NCBI GenBank assembly: GCA_022650895.1
Contig: JALCQC010000007.1
Coordinates: forward strand, 42,513-106,512
DNA from: Bifidobacteriaceae bacterium
GTDB lineage: Bacteria; Actinomycetota; Actinomycetes; Actinomycetales; Bifidobacteriaceae
DNA: 64,000 nt
Direction: 5' to 3'
The notes beneath the pieces are model-generated. The model saw only the letters and a list, made by a program, of their open reading frames with translations, was not told where the DNA came from and searched no databases. Numbering within the stretch: position 1 is the stretch's first letter; each line of letters begins with the position of its first letter. The translations under genes were made by a program, and so were the position numbers. Of the stretch, positions 43,019 through 56,850 are shown piece by piece.

Positions 43019-45753
43019 GGAAAAAGACAACCCCCGATCGCCGCCGATATGCGCGTCCGAGTCCGCGGCGTGGAATCCTCTGGGTCGAATTCTTCCGCAC
43101 CATCGCGGCCAGTCTCGGACGTTTTCTCGCGATCCTCGCCATCATCGCGCTGGGGGCAGGCTTCTTTTCGGGCCTTAAAACCGCCAAGCCGGCCATGGTC
43201 GCCACCGCCGACAAGTACATGAGCGAACGGAATATGTATGACGTCCAGATCATGTCAACGCTCGGTTTTGACAAGGACGACATCGACACCATCGCCGAAA
43301 CCACCGGCGTCACCGCCGTCGAAGGTGTGATTTCCCAAGACATCCTCGGAAAGTTGGAGGGTGAGCACACCGACTCGACCTATGCCACACGCTCCCTGCC
43401 ACAAAAGATCTCCACACTGCATTTGACCGCCGGACGCACCGCCCGCACGGCAGACGAATGCGTGGCCGATTCCGCAGTGATGGGCGTCGATGTGGTGGGC
43501 AAGAAAATCGTCTGGGATGAAACCAACAGCGACGAAACCCTCGATGCCATGACGGAGAAATCCTGCACCATCACCGGCGTGGCCACCTCTCCCGACTATC
43601 TGAGCAGCAACGAACGCGGCTCCTCCGACCTTGGGGACGGAAAGACCCACGCCTTCCTCTACCTCCCCGACTCCGCCTTCTCCTCCGACATCTATACGAG
43701 CCTTGACGCCACGCTCGACGTGAAAGGAGAGGCCTTCTCCGCCGACTACAAAGCAGCAGTCGACTCCCATCTCCCCGATGTCAAGACGGCGGTGAGAAAG
43801 GCTGCGGATTCACGCTATTCCGATCTGGTGGCAACCGCACGCGACGAGATGCGCAAGAAGGCCATCTCCCAGGCGGAAGACGAAGCACGCAGTTCCGTCG
43901 ACGAACAATTCGCAAGTTCCACCTCCGCAACCGCCACGCTCTCGGCTACCCAGAATGCAGCCCTGGAACAGCAGAAGCAGGCGGCGACGGATACCGCGGT
44001 GGCAGAGGCAAAGGAGACTGCGGAGAAGAAGATCGCCGACATGAGCGATGACGACGTGGCCGACGAGGCGGGACTTGAGACGGCCAAAACCTATGTACTC
44101 ACCCGCACCTCCAACATCGGCTACGCGGGCTTCGAAAACGACACCGGCATCATCGAGGGAATCGCCCTCATCTTCCCTGTATTCTTCCTCTTCGTGGCGG
44201 CAATGGTCTGTCTCACCACCATCACCAAGATGATCGACGAGGAGCGCGGTCACATCGGACTCATGAAGGCGTTGGGATACAAAACCGCTCCCATTGCGGC
44301 GAAATTCCTTGGCTATTCCGGACTCGCCTCCCTTCTCGGCTGTGTGGTGGGAATCGTAGTGGGGACGTTCCTTTTCCCGCTCGCCATATGGTCGGGCTAT
44401 GGCATCATCTATACCTTCGCTCCCCTCACCTTCGTCTTCGACTGGCAGACGGCACTGATTATCACCGTTGGTTACCTTGCCGTCATGGCCGCCGTGACGT
44501 GGACCGTCTGCTGGCGCGAACTGCGCTCGCAACCCTCCACTCTGCTGCGCCCGCAGGCACCTGAGCCAGGCAAGAAGATATTCCTCGAACACATCGGTTT
44601 CCTGTGGAACCACCTCAGCTTCCTCCACAAGGTGTCGTTGCGCAACGTCTTCCGCTTCAAGAAACGTCTCTTCATGATTCTCGCCGGAGTCGCCGGGTGC
44701 ACGGCTCTGATCGTAGCCTGCTTTGGTATCCGTGATTCGGTATCCGAGATTCCGCGGTATCAGTACGACATGGTGAACCGTTACTCCGCCACCGTCCAAT
44801 TGCAGGAGCCGGAGGGTGACCGCACCGATTCCACTGTCCGAGACGCCTTCCTCAAACAGTACGGAAACGACTTCGAAGGACAGGCGTTCGTCTATGAAAA
44901 CACTGCCGATGCGGATATCGGCGACACGACGAAAGCGGTGTCGGTAATCGCAGCGGACGATGCCCACGACCTCTCCAACGTGGTCAGCCTCCACAATGGC
45001 GACACCCAGCTGCAGTTGCCACAGAAGGGCCAGATTCTCATTAGCAAGGGAATCGAAAACACCACTGGTCTGGAGGTCGGTGGCACTCTCTCCCTGCGCA
45101 CTGTCGATGGCGATGAGGTGAAGTTGACGGTCTCCGGTATCTTCGACAACTACATAGCGACTCCGGTGTATATCAATCTGGAAGACGCGCAAACACTGTG
45201 GAGCGACGCCGCGCCGAGAACGGCCCTAGTGCGTTTCAAGACAGGCGTTGACGAAGAAACCATCTACACACAGATGGAAGATGACGCCGACGTCCAGTTC
45301 ACCACACCCATCAGCGAGAGCAAAGATCAGCTCAACACCATGATGCAGGCCCTCAACGCCATCGTGGCGCTCATCATTTTGAGTGCTGGCGCCTTGGCAC
45401 TCATCGTGCTGCTGAACCTCACCGGCATCAACATCACCGAACGGGTGCGTGAGATCGCCACCATCAAGGTGCTGGGCTTCTACCAACGCGAGACCGCGTC
45501 CTACGTGTTCCGTGAGAACATCATCCTCACCACGATGGGAGTCATCATCGGGTTGCCGTTGGGCCGGCTGTTCCATATGTTCATCATGAGCCAGATCAAG
45601 GTGGACGCCATGTACATGGTTCCGGACATCTCCTGGCCCAGCTATGTGTATTCGGCGTTGCTGACCTTCGTCTTCCTCGCCGTCACCTGTCTGGTGATGT
45701 ACCGCCGCATCGCACGCATCGACATGGCAGGTGCGTTGAAGTCTCCGGAATAA
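43012..45753 (+). CDS. FtsX-type ABC transporter permease with large external Ala-rich region
   Basis: A 913-residue permease with two FtsX/MacB units. The first helix is at about 25-48 (LGRFLAILAIIALGAGFFSG), and the first external domain follows. It contains a long charged Ala/Glu/Asp-rich, probably coiled-coil stretch at about 245-360 (AEAKETAEKKIADMSDDDVA). A three-helix FtsX core lies at about 383-505. The second unit begins near 535, with an external beta-rich domain and three final helices at about 775-900. This duplicated form is common in Gram-positive exporters of unknown cargo. Coupled to the ATPase gene by overlap, and ended by a strong terminator. Confidence 0.92.
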   Translation: MVGKKTTPDRRRYARPSPRRGILWVEFFRTIAASLGRFLAILAIIALGAGFFSGLKTAKPAMVATADKYMSERNMYDVQIMSTLGFDKDDIDTIAETTGVTAVEGVISQDILGKLEGEHTDSTYATRSLPQKISTLHLTAGRTARTADECVADSAVMGVDVVGKKIVWDETNSDETLDAMTEKSCTITGVATSPDYLSSNERGSSDLGDGKTHAFLYLPDSAFSSDIYTSLDATLDVKGEAFSADYKAAVDSHLPDVKTAVRKAADSRYSDLVATARDEMRKKAISQAEDEARSSVDEQFASSTSATATLSATQNAALEQQKQAATDTAVAEAKETAEKKIADMSDDDVADEAGLETAKTYVLTRTSNIGYAGFENDTGIIEGIALIFPVFFLFVAAMVCLTTITKMIDEERGHIGLMKALGYKTAPIAAKFLGYSGLASLLGCVVGIVVGTFLFPLAIWSGYGIIYTFAPLTFVFDWQTALIITVGYLAVMAAVTWTVCWRELRSQPSTLLRPQAPEPGKKIFLEHIGFLWNHLSFLHKVSLRNVFRFKKRLFMILAGVAGCTALIVACFGIRDSVSEIPRYQYDMVNRYSATVQLQEPEGDRTDSTVRDAFLKQYGNDFEGQAFVYENTADADIGDTTKAVSVIAADDAHDLSNVVSLHNGDTQLQLPQKGQILISKGIENTTGLEVGGTLSLRTVDGDEVKLTVSGIFDNYIATPVYINLEDAQTLWSDAAPRTALVRFKTGVDEETIYTQMEDDADVQFTTPISESKDQLNTMMQALNAIVALIILSAGALALIVLLNLTGINITERVREIATIKVLGFYQRETASYVFRENIILTTMGVIIGLPLGRLFHMFIMSQIKVDAMYMVPDISWPSYVYSALLTFVFLAVTCLVMYRRIARIDMAGALKSPE

Positions 45754-45852
45754 AGATCCGCTGAGAAGCGTGAAATGATCCCTTTCCAGCACAACAGATT
45801 TCGCTGCAGGAAAGGGATCAAGCGCCGGAAAAATCTCACCGCCGCATTCACA

Positions 45853-45890
45853 AAGAGGAAGGGCCCCACCATGGTGGGGCCCTTCCTCTT
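45853..45890. terminator. Bidirectional terminator between the ABC permease and rpoC
   Basis: A perfect inverted repeat with 19-base arms and no central spacer, centred on CCATGG (right arm TGGTGGGGCCCTTCCTCTT). It lies 100 bases past the permease stop and 135 bases past the rpoC stop, so it can end both converging transcripts. Confidence 0.85.
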
Positions 45891-46024
45891 ATTTCGTTTT
45901 CTACACACCGCCAGACCGTTCGAGGGAGGGAACTATCAGGCTTGCGCCTAACATCTGACGTTTAGTCTGACATCGCAAGCTAGCGTCTGACGCACCCTCC
46001 ACTGACTGGATTTCTATCGGAATT

Positions 46025-49000
46025 TCACTCGCTGTCTGCGGCGGAATCATCACCCGAAGCAGTGGGAGCCTCACCAGTAGCATCGTCAGCACCGTCGGCA
46101 CCCTTGGTGTCGTCGGTACCGTTGGCGCCGGTGGCAGTCCCATTGTCGGAACCATCCGCACCTGCAGCGTCATCTCCCCCGAGATCATTGAGGAAATCAT
46201 CGGGATTGAAGTCGTTGCCAAGACTCAGATCACCGAAGTCGATGTTGGAGAAGTCCACATCGCCGAGATCGGAATCGTTGAGAGCGTCCGTGTCAGTATC
46301 ACCCAAACCGAAGCTCGGGTAAATGGTGTCACGGATGACCTTGTCGGGCTCAACCTTCGCGTTGTGATAACGCGCCAGACCCGTTCCCGCAGGAATGAGC
46401 TTGCCGATGATGACGTTCTCCTTAAGACCACGGAGATTGTCTTCCTTCTGGTTGAGGGCAGCCTCGGTGAGGACACGCGTCGTCTCCTGGAAGGATGCGG
46501 CCGACAGCCAGGAATCCGTAGCGAGAGACGCCTTGGTGATACCCATGATCTCCGGACGGCCAGCCGCTGGCTTGCCACCCTTCTTCACGGTTTCCACGTT
46601 CGCCTCACGGAACTTGTTCTGGTCGACCAACTCACCCGGAAGCAGGTTCGTGTCGCCGGAATCGATGACGGTGATACGACGCAGCATCTGGTGAACGATA
46701 ACCTCGATGTGCTTGTCGTGAATACCGACGCCCTGAGAACGGTACACATCGTGAACACCTTCCACGATGTTGACCTGAGCGGCACGAGGTCCGAGGATGC
46801 GAAGAATCTTCTTCGGATCCACGGAACCCTCGATGAGCTGGGTACCTGCCTCCACATGCTGTCCGTCCTTGACGACCAGAGGAGCACGCCGAGTGACCGG
46901 ATACGAGATCGGGTCCACATTCGGATCGTCTGGGCTCAGCGTGACCTGACGGCCGTTCTCGGAATCGGATACCTTGACGGTTCCGGGGAACTCGGCGATA
47001 GGCGCCTCGCCCTTCGGGGTGCGCGCTTCGAAGAGCTCGGTGACACGAGGAAGACCCTGCGTGATATCCGATGCCGATGCAACACCGCCGGAGTGGAAGG
47101 AACGCAGCGTCAGCTGGGTACCAGGCTCACCGATCGACTGTGCAGCGACGATACCAACGGCCTCGCCGATGTCCACCAACTTGTTAGTGGCCAGCGACCA
47201 GCCGTAGCACTTGGCGCACACGCCGCGCTTGGACTCGCAGGTGAGCACCGAGCGGCACTTCGCCTCTTCGACGCCGTGCTCCACCAAGTTGGTGATGGCC
47301 TCCATGCTGAGGGCTTCTCCCCTCTTGAGGAGAACCGTCTTGCCGTCTGCAGGATCCACGACGTCTGCCGCGAGGATGCGGGAGTAAACGGAAGCGTCTG
47401 CAACCTTGATAACCTGCAGTTTTCCGTTCTCGTCGCGCTCCGCCAACGGCAGAGTGAGACCGCGCATGGTTCCGCAGTCCTCTTCGCGGATGATGACATC
47501 CTGGGAGACGTCGACAAGACGACGGGTCAGGTAACCGGATTCTGCAGTACGCAGTGCGGTATCCGCCAGACCCTTGCGCGCGCCGTGCTGGGAGATGAAG
47601 TACTCCAGCACCGACAGGCCGTCACGGTAGTTCGACTTCACAGGACGAGGAATGATCTCGCCCTTCGGGTTTGCCACCAGACCACGCATTGCGGCGATCT
47701 GACGAATCTGCATCCAGTTTCCACGCGCTCCCGACTTCACCATGATGTTCACGTTGTTATCGTCGTGGAAGTTCTCTTCCATCTTCGACGCCACGGCATC
47801 GGTGCACTCGGTCCACAGGTTGATGAGCTCCTGACGGCGCTCCTCGTCAGTCAGAAGACCCATGTCGTACTGGGAGTTGACCTTGTCGGCCTGCTTCTCG
47901 TAGCTCTTGATGATCTCGTCGCGTTCCGGAGGAACAACGATGTCGGAGAAGGCCATCGTGACGCCGGACCACTGTGCGCGGGTGAAACCAAGATCCTTGA
48001 GGGCATCGAGTGTCACTGCCACCTGTGCGGTGGAGTAGTGCGAGGCGATGTCGTCAACGATTCCGGAGAGCTTGCCCTTCGGGACCTGCTCGTTCACGAA
48101 CGGATAGTCAACCGGCAGCGTGCCGTTGAACAGGACGCGACCATAGGAGGTGGCGAAGAGATAGGAACCGTCGGCGAGACGCTCCTCCTTCACCACATCC
48201 GGGCTGCCTGGCTCGGGGTCGATGACCTTGAGATCTCCGGGCTCCCAGTTTTCCGGGAGGACGAAGTCGGACGGCATGCGCAGCAGCACCTTGGCCTGGA
48301 TGTCGATCTCCCCCAGATCCAACGCCATGCGGGCTTCGGAAAGGCTGGAGAAGACGCGGCCCTGTCCCTTGGCACCGTCAACGACGGTGGAAAGGAAGTA
48401 CAGACCCAGAATCATATCCTGGGACGGCATGGTCACGGTGTGGCCGTCAGCCGGCTTGAGGATGTTGTTCGAAGCGAGCATCATCGTACGAGCCTCGGCC
48501 TGTGCCTCCGCGGAAAGCGGAAGGTGCACTGCCATCTGGTCGCCGTCGAAGTCCGCGTTGAAAGCGGCGCACGCCAGCGGCGGAAGATGAATGGCCTTAC
48601 CCTCGACCAAAATTGGCTCGAAGGCCTGGATGCCCAGACGGTGCAGCGTAGGCGCACGGTTGAGCAGCACGGGGTGTTCGGTGATGACCTCTTCCAAGAC
48701 ATCCCACACGGTGGAGTCCGCACGGTCCACAAGGCGCTTCGCGCTCTTCATGTTCTGTGCATAACCCTGATCGACCAGACGCTTGATGACGAACGGCTTG
48801 AACAGCTCGAGGGCCATCGGCTTCGGCAGACCGCACTGATGCATGCGCAGCGACGGGCCGACGACGATCACGGAACGGCCGGAGTAGTCGACGCGCTTAC
48901 CCAGAAGATTCTGGCGGAAGCGGCCCTGCTTGCCCTTCAGCATGTCGGAAAGCGACTTCAGCGGGCGGTTCGAGGCACCCGTCACCGGGCGGCCGCGACG

Positions 49001-50155
49001 ACCGTTGTCAAACAGGGAGTCAACGGCTTCCTGCAGCATGCGCTTCTCGTTGTTGAGCATGATCTCGGGAGCGCCGAGTTCGATGAGCCTCTTGAGACGG
49101 TTGTTGCGGTTGATGACGCGACGGTACAGATCGTTGAGATCCGACGTTGCGAAACGACCACCGTCGAGCTGCACCATGGGGCGCAGATCGGGAGGAATCA
49201 CCGGGACGGCGTCGAGAACCATGGCCACCGGGGAATTCCCGCTGCTCAGGAACGCGTTGACGACCTTGAGGCGCTTGAGGGCACGTGCCTTGCGCTGGCC
49301 GGTGCCGTGATCGATGGTTTCGCGGAGCTCGTCCGAAGCGGCCTGCAGATCGAAGTCCTGCAGACGCTTCTTGATGGCCTCGGCACCCATGCAACCTTCG
49401 AAGTAGTCGCCGTAGCGATCCTCCATCTCACGCCAGAGGTCGACGTCGCCTTCCATGTCTCCCGGCTTGAGGGACTTGAAGCGGTCCCACACGGCGTCGA
49501 GGCGCTGAATCTGCTCCTCGTAGCGGGTGCGAATGGCCCTCTTGTCACGCTCTGCGGAATTCTTCAGCTTGGTGAGTGCGGCGCCCTTGGTGCCTGCCTC
49601 TTCAAGCTCGGAAAGATCCTCCTCCAGCTTCTGGGAACGCTTGGCGATCTCGTTCTCCATGGCCTTGTTGAGGCGCTCGATGTCAAGATCGTGCTCGTTC
49701 TGAAGGTCTGGAAGATCCTGATGACGCTGTTCCTCATCAACCTTGGTCACCATGTAGGCGGCGAAGTAGATGACCTTCTCGAGGTCCTTCGGAGCGATGT
49801 CCAGAAGGTAGCCCAAGCGGGAAGGCACACCCTTGAAGAACCAGATGTGCGTCACCGGAGCGGCGAGCTCGATGTGGCCCATGCGTTCACGACGAACGCG
49901 GGAACGGGTGACTTCCACGCCGCAGCGCTCACACACGATGCCCTTGAAGCGCACGCGCTTGTACTTGCCGCAGGCGCACTCCCAGTCACGGGTGGGTCCG
50001 AAGATCTGCTCACCAAAAAGGCCGTCCTTCTCAGGCTTCAAGGTACGGTAATTGATGGTTTCAGGCTTCTTTACCTCGCCGTAGCTCCAATTGCGGATGT
50101 CCTCGGCCGTAGCCAGGCCAATCCTGATTTTGTCAAATGCATTAACGTCCAGCAC
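46025..50155 (-). CDS. rpoC: RNA polymerase beta' subunit
   Basis: A 1376-residue catalytic subunit. Seen are the N-terminal zinc finger [20 protein letters not shown], the active-site [12 protein letters not shown], the second zinc site [19 protein letters not shown] and the trigger-loop region. The last 100 residues or so (from about 1275) are an acidic, Gly/Asp/Ala-rich low-complexity tail ([40 protein letters not shown]). The start is a GTG ([13 protein letters not shown]), the standard N-terminus. It follows rpoB after 60 bases. Confidence 0.97.
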   Translation of the reverse strand: MLDVNAFDKIRIGLATAEDIRNWSYGEVKKPETINYRTLKPEKDGLFGEQIFGPTRDWECACGKYKRVRFKGIVCERCGVEVTRSRVRRERMGHIELAAPVTHIWFFKGVPSRLGYLLDIAPKDLEKVIYFAAYMVTKVDEEQRHQDLPDLQNEHDLDIERLNKAMENEIAKRSQKLEEDLSELEEAGTKGAALTKLKNSAERDKRAIRTRYEEQIQRLDAVWDRFKSLKPGDMEGDVDLWREMEDRYGDYFEGCMGAEAIKKRLQDFDLQAASDELRETIDHGTGQRKARALKRLKVVNAFLSSGNSPVAMVLDAVPVIPPDLRPMVQLDGGRFATSDLNDLYRRVINRNNRLKRLIELGAPEIMLNNEKRMLQEAVDSLFDNGRRGRPVTGASNRPLKSLSDMLKGKQGRFRQNLLGKRVDYSGRSVIVVGPSLRMHQCGLPKPMALELFKPFVIKRLVDQGYAQNMKSAKRLVDRADSTVWDVLEEVITEHPVLLNRAPTLHRLGIQAFEPILVEGKAIHLPPLACAAFNADFDGDQMAVHLPLSAEAQAEARTMMLASNNILKPADGHTVTMPSQDMILGLYFLSTVVDGAKGQGRVFSSLSEARMALDLGEIDIQAKVLLRMPSDFVLPENWEPGDLKVIDPEPGSPDVVKEERLADGSYLFATSYGRVLFNGTLPVDYPFVNEQVPKGKLSGIVDDIASHYSTAQVAVTLDALKDLGFTRAQWSGVTMAFSDIVVPPERDEIIKSYEKQADKVNSQYDMGLLTDEERRQELINLWTECTDAVASKMEENFHDDNNVNIMVKSGARGNWMQIRQIAAMRGLVANPKGEIIPRPVKSNYRDGLSVLEYFISQHGARKGLADTALRTAESGYLTRRLVDVSQDVIIREEDCGTMRGLTLPLAERDENGKLQVIKVADASVYSRILAADVVDPADGKTVLLKRGEALSMEAITNLVEHGVEEAKCRSVLTCESKRGVCAKCYGWSLATNKLVDIGEAVGIVAAQSIGEPGTQLTLRSFHSGGVASASDITQGLPRVTELFEARTPKGEAPIAEFPGTVKVSDSENGRQVTLSPDDPNVDPISYPVTRRAPLVVKDGQHVEAGTQLIEGSVDPKKILRILGPRAAQVNIVEGVHDVYRSQGVGIHDKHIEVIVHQMLRRITVIDSGDTNLLPGELVDQNKFREANVETVKKGGKPAAGRPEIMGITKASLATDSWLSAASFQETTRVLTEAALNQKEDNLRGLKENVIIGKLIPAGTGLARYHNAKVEPDKVIRDTIYPSFGLGDTDTDALNDSDLGDVDFSNIDFGDLSLGNDFNPDDFLNDLGGDDAAGADGSDNGTATGANGTDDTKGADGADDATGEAPTASGDDSAADSE

Positions 50156-50215
50156 TCTAAATCCTGTCTGTCTGTATTTCTAATTCCGTTGATACTGACT
50201 GTTGCTGAGCCGTGC

Positions 50216-53770
<3,555 letters not shown>

Positions 53771-53852
53771 GGTCTTTACGTCCTTACATTGTGCCGTTTT
53801 ACTGTGTCGTTCTTACTGTTAAGTGCCAGAACGGAACCGCTATATTTTCCGT

Positions 53853-53907
53853 GCGGACGGCCGCTATATACCTGTCCGCGGGCACCTCTCACTCGACGCA
53901 TGCCCGC
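53853..53907 (-). promoter_or_regulatory. Structured leader of rpoBC with two overlapping hairpins
   Basis: Hairpin A pairs GCGGGCA with TGCCCGC (53878-53907). Hairpin B pairs GCGGAC with GTCCGC (53853-53879). They share bases 53878-53879, so they compete at the stem base. A direct repeat CCGCTATAT also lies in and near hairpin B. No T-run follows, so classic attenuation is not obvious. Confidence 0.4.
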
Positions 53908-53934
53908 AATATGACATACCCACAAGCATTCAGT

Positions 53935-53963
53935 AGCATACCACGTATCTGCAAATCTCACAA
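53935..53963 (-). promoter_or_regulatory. Sigma-A-type promoter of rpoBC
   Basis: On the minus strand: TTGTGA, a 17-base spacer, TATGCT. It lies between ribF and rpoB and gives a leader of roughly 155 bases before the rpoB start. Confidence 0.6.
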
Positions 53964-54024
53964 TAACTGCACAACGACTGCGCAACCACCACAGGTCTCC
54001 AATGAATGTATCCGACGGCGTTTC

Positions 54025-55113
54025 TCACGCCTGATTCGTGGAACCGCACTCCTGCACCGTTGCCGCAACATCCTTCTTCATCTGCGCTACGAGGTCGTCA
54101 ACGGAATCGAATTTCATCTGACCGCGTAGTCTGCTGATGAATTCCACGCGAACATGATGGTCATAGAGGTCAAGCCACTCGTCGGTGACCGCATTCGCTT
54201 CGAGCAAACGCTGCTGCTTGCCGATCTCGTCTTCGAACGTCAGCTTCGTCCCAATCGAGACGGCGCTGGCATAACGCTTGATCTCAGTACCCTCGGCGTC
54301 GCAGTCGATGAGCCAGCCCGCATAGACACCGTCGGCAGGCATGAATCCCTCGATGGTCCCACCGAGATTCGCCGTGGGATAACCCAGCGTTCTGCCCCGT
54401 TGCTCGCCGTGAATGACGGTCCCCTCCACGAGATGCGGACGTCCGAGAATCTTCCGTGCCCCGTCCACGTCACCGTTCGAGAGCAGGTGCCTCACGTTGG
54501 AGGAACTCCAGATACGCACCTGTTTGCTGACTTCCACGCCGTTGAGAACACCATCGGGAACGTGCGTGAAGCCAGGACCGCGATCGTTCACTACGTCAAG
54601 CTCGAACATGCGAGTCGCCTGAGCCAGACGGTCGATGGATTCCACATTTCCCTTGCGGCCCCTGCCGAGGGTGGCGTCCGTTCCCAGGACGAGGGTGCGC
54701 ATGCCGAGTTTCGCGGTCAACTGACCGAGGAAGAACATATATGACTGTAATCCGAACGCCAGGGTGTAGCGCACCACGATGACGTGGTCGACTCCAAGCT
54801 CGCCGATCCAGCGCAACCGCTGAGTGGTGCTTGAGACGGAGTCGGTGTCATTCGCCGCCTCCGCATCGCTGATCTCGGCTCCGTCGTGAAGCGCCCCATA
54901 GGAATGAACCACTGCCGGACGTGGGTCGAACAGAATGACCACTGACAGTGAACCGTAGCTTTTCGCAAGATCCACGGTGCGTTTGATCACCGATTGGTGT
55001 CCAAGATGGACGCCATCAAAGGTACCGATGGTGACGATGGAACGTTTCTGGATGCGCAGGGTCGGCCAGGTGACGCTCCCCTTTTCATCAGGAACCACAA
55101 AGTGTGTCTTCAT
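54025..55113 (-). CDS. ribF: Bifunctional riboflavin kinase / FAD synthetase
   Basis: Converts riboflavin to FMN and FAD. The 362-residue protein has the N-terminal nucleotidyltransferase domain with TIGTFDGVHLGHQSVIKR and the C-terminal flavokinase domain with GRTLGYPTANLGG and DGVYAGW. In the flavokinase part the usual GTNPTF loop reads SIGTKLTFEDE, while the PTAN and Glu motifs remain. The adenylyltransferase loop is VLGTDATLGRGRKG rather than the common FRFG form. It lies 4 bases after truB. The ribosome site is poor, so coupling to truB is likely. Confidence 0.93.
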   Translation of the reverse strand: MKTHFVVPDEKGSVTWPTLRIQKRSIVTIGTFDGVHLGHQSVIKRTVDLAKSYGSLSVVILFDPRPAVVHSYGALHDGAEISDAEAANDTDSVSSTTQRLRWIGELGVDHVIVVRYTLAFGLQSYMFFLGQLTAKLGMRTLVLGTDATLGRGRKGNVESIDRLAQATRMFELDVVNDRGPGFTHVPDGVLNGVEVSKQVRIWSSSNVRHLLSNGDVDGARKILGRPHLVEGTVIHGEQRGRTLGYPTANLGGTIEGFMPADGVYAGWLIDCDAEGTEIKRYASAVSIGTKLTFEDEIGKQQRLLEANAVTDEWLDLYDHHVRVEFISRLRGQMKFDSVDDLVAQMKKDVAATVQECGSTNQA

Positions 55114-55117
55114 ATAT

Positions 55118-56323
55118 CTACTCTCTGACTCTTCGACTTTCGGTCTCTCCGTTTACGGCAGTTATGGCACTATTTGTGACGGGGCTGGCGCTGTTTGTAG
55201 CAGTTGTGGCACCAGGACGGCGTGGACGTGATTCGGTGTGAAAAACCGCTGTCGGCTGTGCCATGGGGAAGCCACTATCCCCTAGCGTTTTCGCCGATTC
55301 CTCCGCCTCCTCGTATTCGCAAGGCTCAACCATAGCGCAGAGCTCTCGGCCGCCATCCGCATCAACGTGCAGAGCAGCAGTGGGTTGGGAAACGGAAACG
55401 GCGATACGACGTCCGAAACGGAGATCCCGTGCCTGCTCATCCGTCACTTCGACAAGAGGAACCACTCCCCTCACACCGTCCACGACGTCGATCACTGCGG
55501 GAAGGACTTCGTCGGGCGATATCTGCACCTTCGTCCGTGTCTGCACCGTGCCTTGTTTGTCGGTGAAGGTGCGTTCCCTAGTGGTGGCACCCACGGCGTG
55601 CGTCACCGAGAAATCACCGATCCGTGTGCGCCGCAGGAAAGTGAGATATCCACCGACTCCGAGAAACGCGCCCATGTCACGAGCGATGGCACGGATATAG
55701 GTTCCTGCGGAACAGGTGATGCTAACGGTGAGGTCCAGATACTCGGCGGCGATATCTGTCGCAGGCTCTTCCTGCTCCGCCGTCTTCACAAAGGCGCTAC
55801 CAAGCACGGAAAAATCTGAAATGGTGATGTCCCGGGCAGCCAACTCAACCGTCTGCCCCTCGCGCGCGAGGTTGTAAGCGCGTTCGCCGTCGACCTTGAT
55901 GGCGGAAAAAGTACTTGGGACTTGGCTGACCGTCCCGGTGAAATGGCGGGAGATGGCGTCCTGAACAAGTTCGGGATGGTCCTTGAGACCCTTTAGACGC
56001 TCACGAACGCTCTCGGGCTGGACTGGTGGCGTCATCTCACCTTCGACATCGTCTGTAGTCGTCGAAGCTCCCAGACGAATGACCGCCTCGTACGTTTTTT
56101 CAGTGCCGACCACGTATTTCAGCAAACGCGTTGCGTAACCGAAGCCAATCACCAAGAGACCGGAAGCCATGGGATCCAAGGTACCGGCGTGGCCGACCCG
56201 ACGCGTATGCAAGGCACCACGGCAGGCCGCGACGACGTCGTGACTGGTGACGCCGCAGGGCTTGTCTACGAGAAGAAAGCCGGCTGCAGGCAGCCGGCTC
56301 TGGGAATTATCAGTCATGTTCAT
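55118..56323 (-). CDS. truB: tRNA pseudouridine-55 synthase
   Basis: Makes pseudouridine 55 in the T-loop of tRNAs. The 401-residue protein has GFLLVDKPCGVTSHDVV, the catalytic Asp in RRVGHAGTLDPMASGLL, GTEKTYEAVIRLG and CSAGTYIRAIARDMG. It is longer than usual (about 300-320). The extra length is a C-terminal tail with ATTATNSASPVTNSAITAV-type low complexity after the last conserved strand. The ATG overlaps the rbfA stop (ATGA). Confidence 0.95.
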   Translation of the reverse strand: MNMTDNSQSRLPAAGFLLVDKPCGVTSHDVVAACRGALHTRRVGHAGTLDPMASGLLVIGFGYATRLLKYVVGTEKTYEAVIRLGASTTTDDVEGEMTPPVQPESVRERLKGLKDHPELVQDAISRHFTGTVSQVPSTFSAIKVDGERAYNLAREGQTVELAARDITISDFSVLGSAFVKTAEQEEPATDIAAEYLDLTVSITCSAGTYIRAIARDMGAFLGVGGYLTFLRRTRIGDFSVTHAVGATTRERTFTDKQGTVQTRTKVQISPDEVLPAVIDVVDGVRGVVPLVEVTDEQARDLRFGRRIAVSVSQPTAALHVDADGGRELCAMVEPCEYEEAEESAKTLGDSGFPMAQPTAVFHTESRPRRPGATTATNSASPVTNSAITAVNGETESRRVRE

Positions 56324-56850
56324 GCCAGATCTGCGGCATCCTCGTCCTCTGATTCGGAAGATTCAGAGGAATCGGAAAACTCATTTTCGTCCTCATCCTC
56401 TTCTTCGTCTTCGTCTTCGTCTTCGTCAGGATGCTTGTAGGGATCTTCCTCCCCCGCGTACTGCGCGGTTGCGCGTGCGCGGGCAAGATCCTCGTCCCGT
56501 TTACGGGCGACGGCAAGAATATCCTCAAGCTCACTCGCCTCTCCCGGAACCTCATCGAAACGAAACTCCAGAACGGGAGTCAGACGCAGACCCGCCTTCG
56601 CCCCCACGTGAGAACGAAGCCTGCCCTTAGCTTGTTGCAGCGCTTGCGCGGCGCGCTTGCGCTGTCCCTCTGCCTTATCGGGGTCGCCGAGCTGAGTCCA
56701 ATAGATGCGGGCGATCTGCATGTCGTTGGTGACACGAACGTCGGTGATGGTGACGCCCGCAAGGCGCGGATCGTGCAGCTCAGCCTCGAGAGACTGGGCG
56801 ACGACCCGCTTGATGAGCCCTGCGATGCGCACTGCGCGTGGATTTGTCAT
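56320..56850 (-). CDS. rbfA: Ribosome-binding factor A with acidic tail
   Basis: A 30S maturation factor of 176 residues. The KH-like domain covers about residues 1-120 ([51 protein letters not shown]). After residue 130 comes a strongly acidic stretch of Asp/Glu repeats and a Ser/Glu segment ([36 protein letters not shown]). Codon use in the tail is repetitive. The gene overlaps infB and truB by ATGA junctions on both sides, so the three are translationally coupled. Confidence 0.95.
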   Translation of the reverse strand: MTNPRAVRIAGLIKRVVAQSLEAELHDPRLAGVTITDVRVTNDMQIARIYWTQLGDPDKAEGQRKRAAQALQQAKGRLRSHVGAKAGLRLTPVLEFRFDEVPGEASELEDILAVARKRDEDLARARATAQYAGEEDPYKHPDEDEDEDEEEDEDENEFSDSSESSESEDEDAADLA

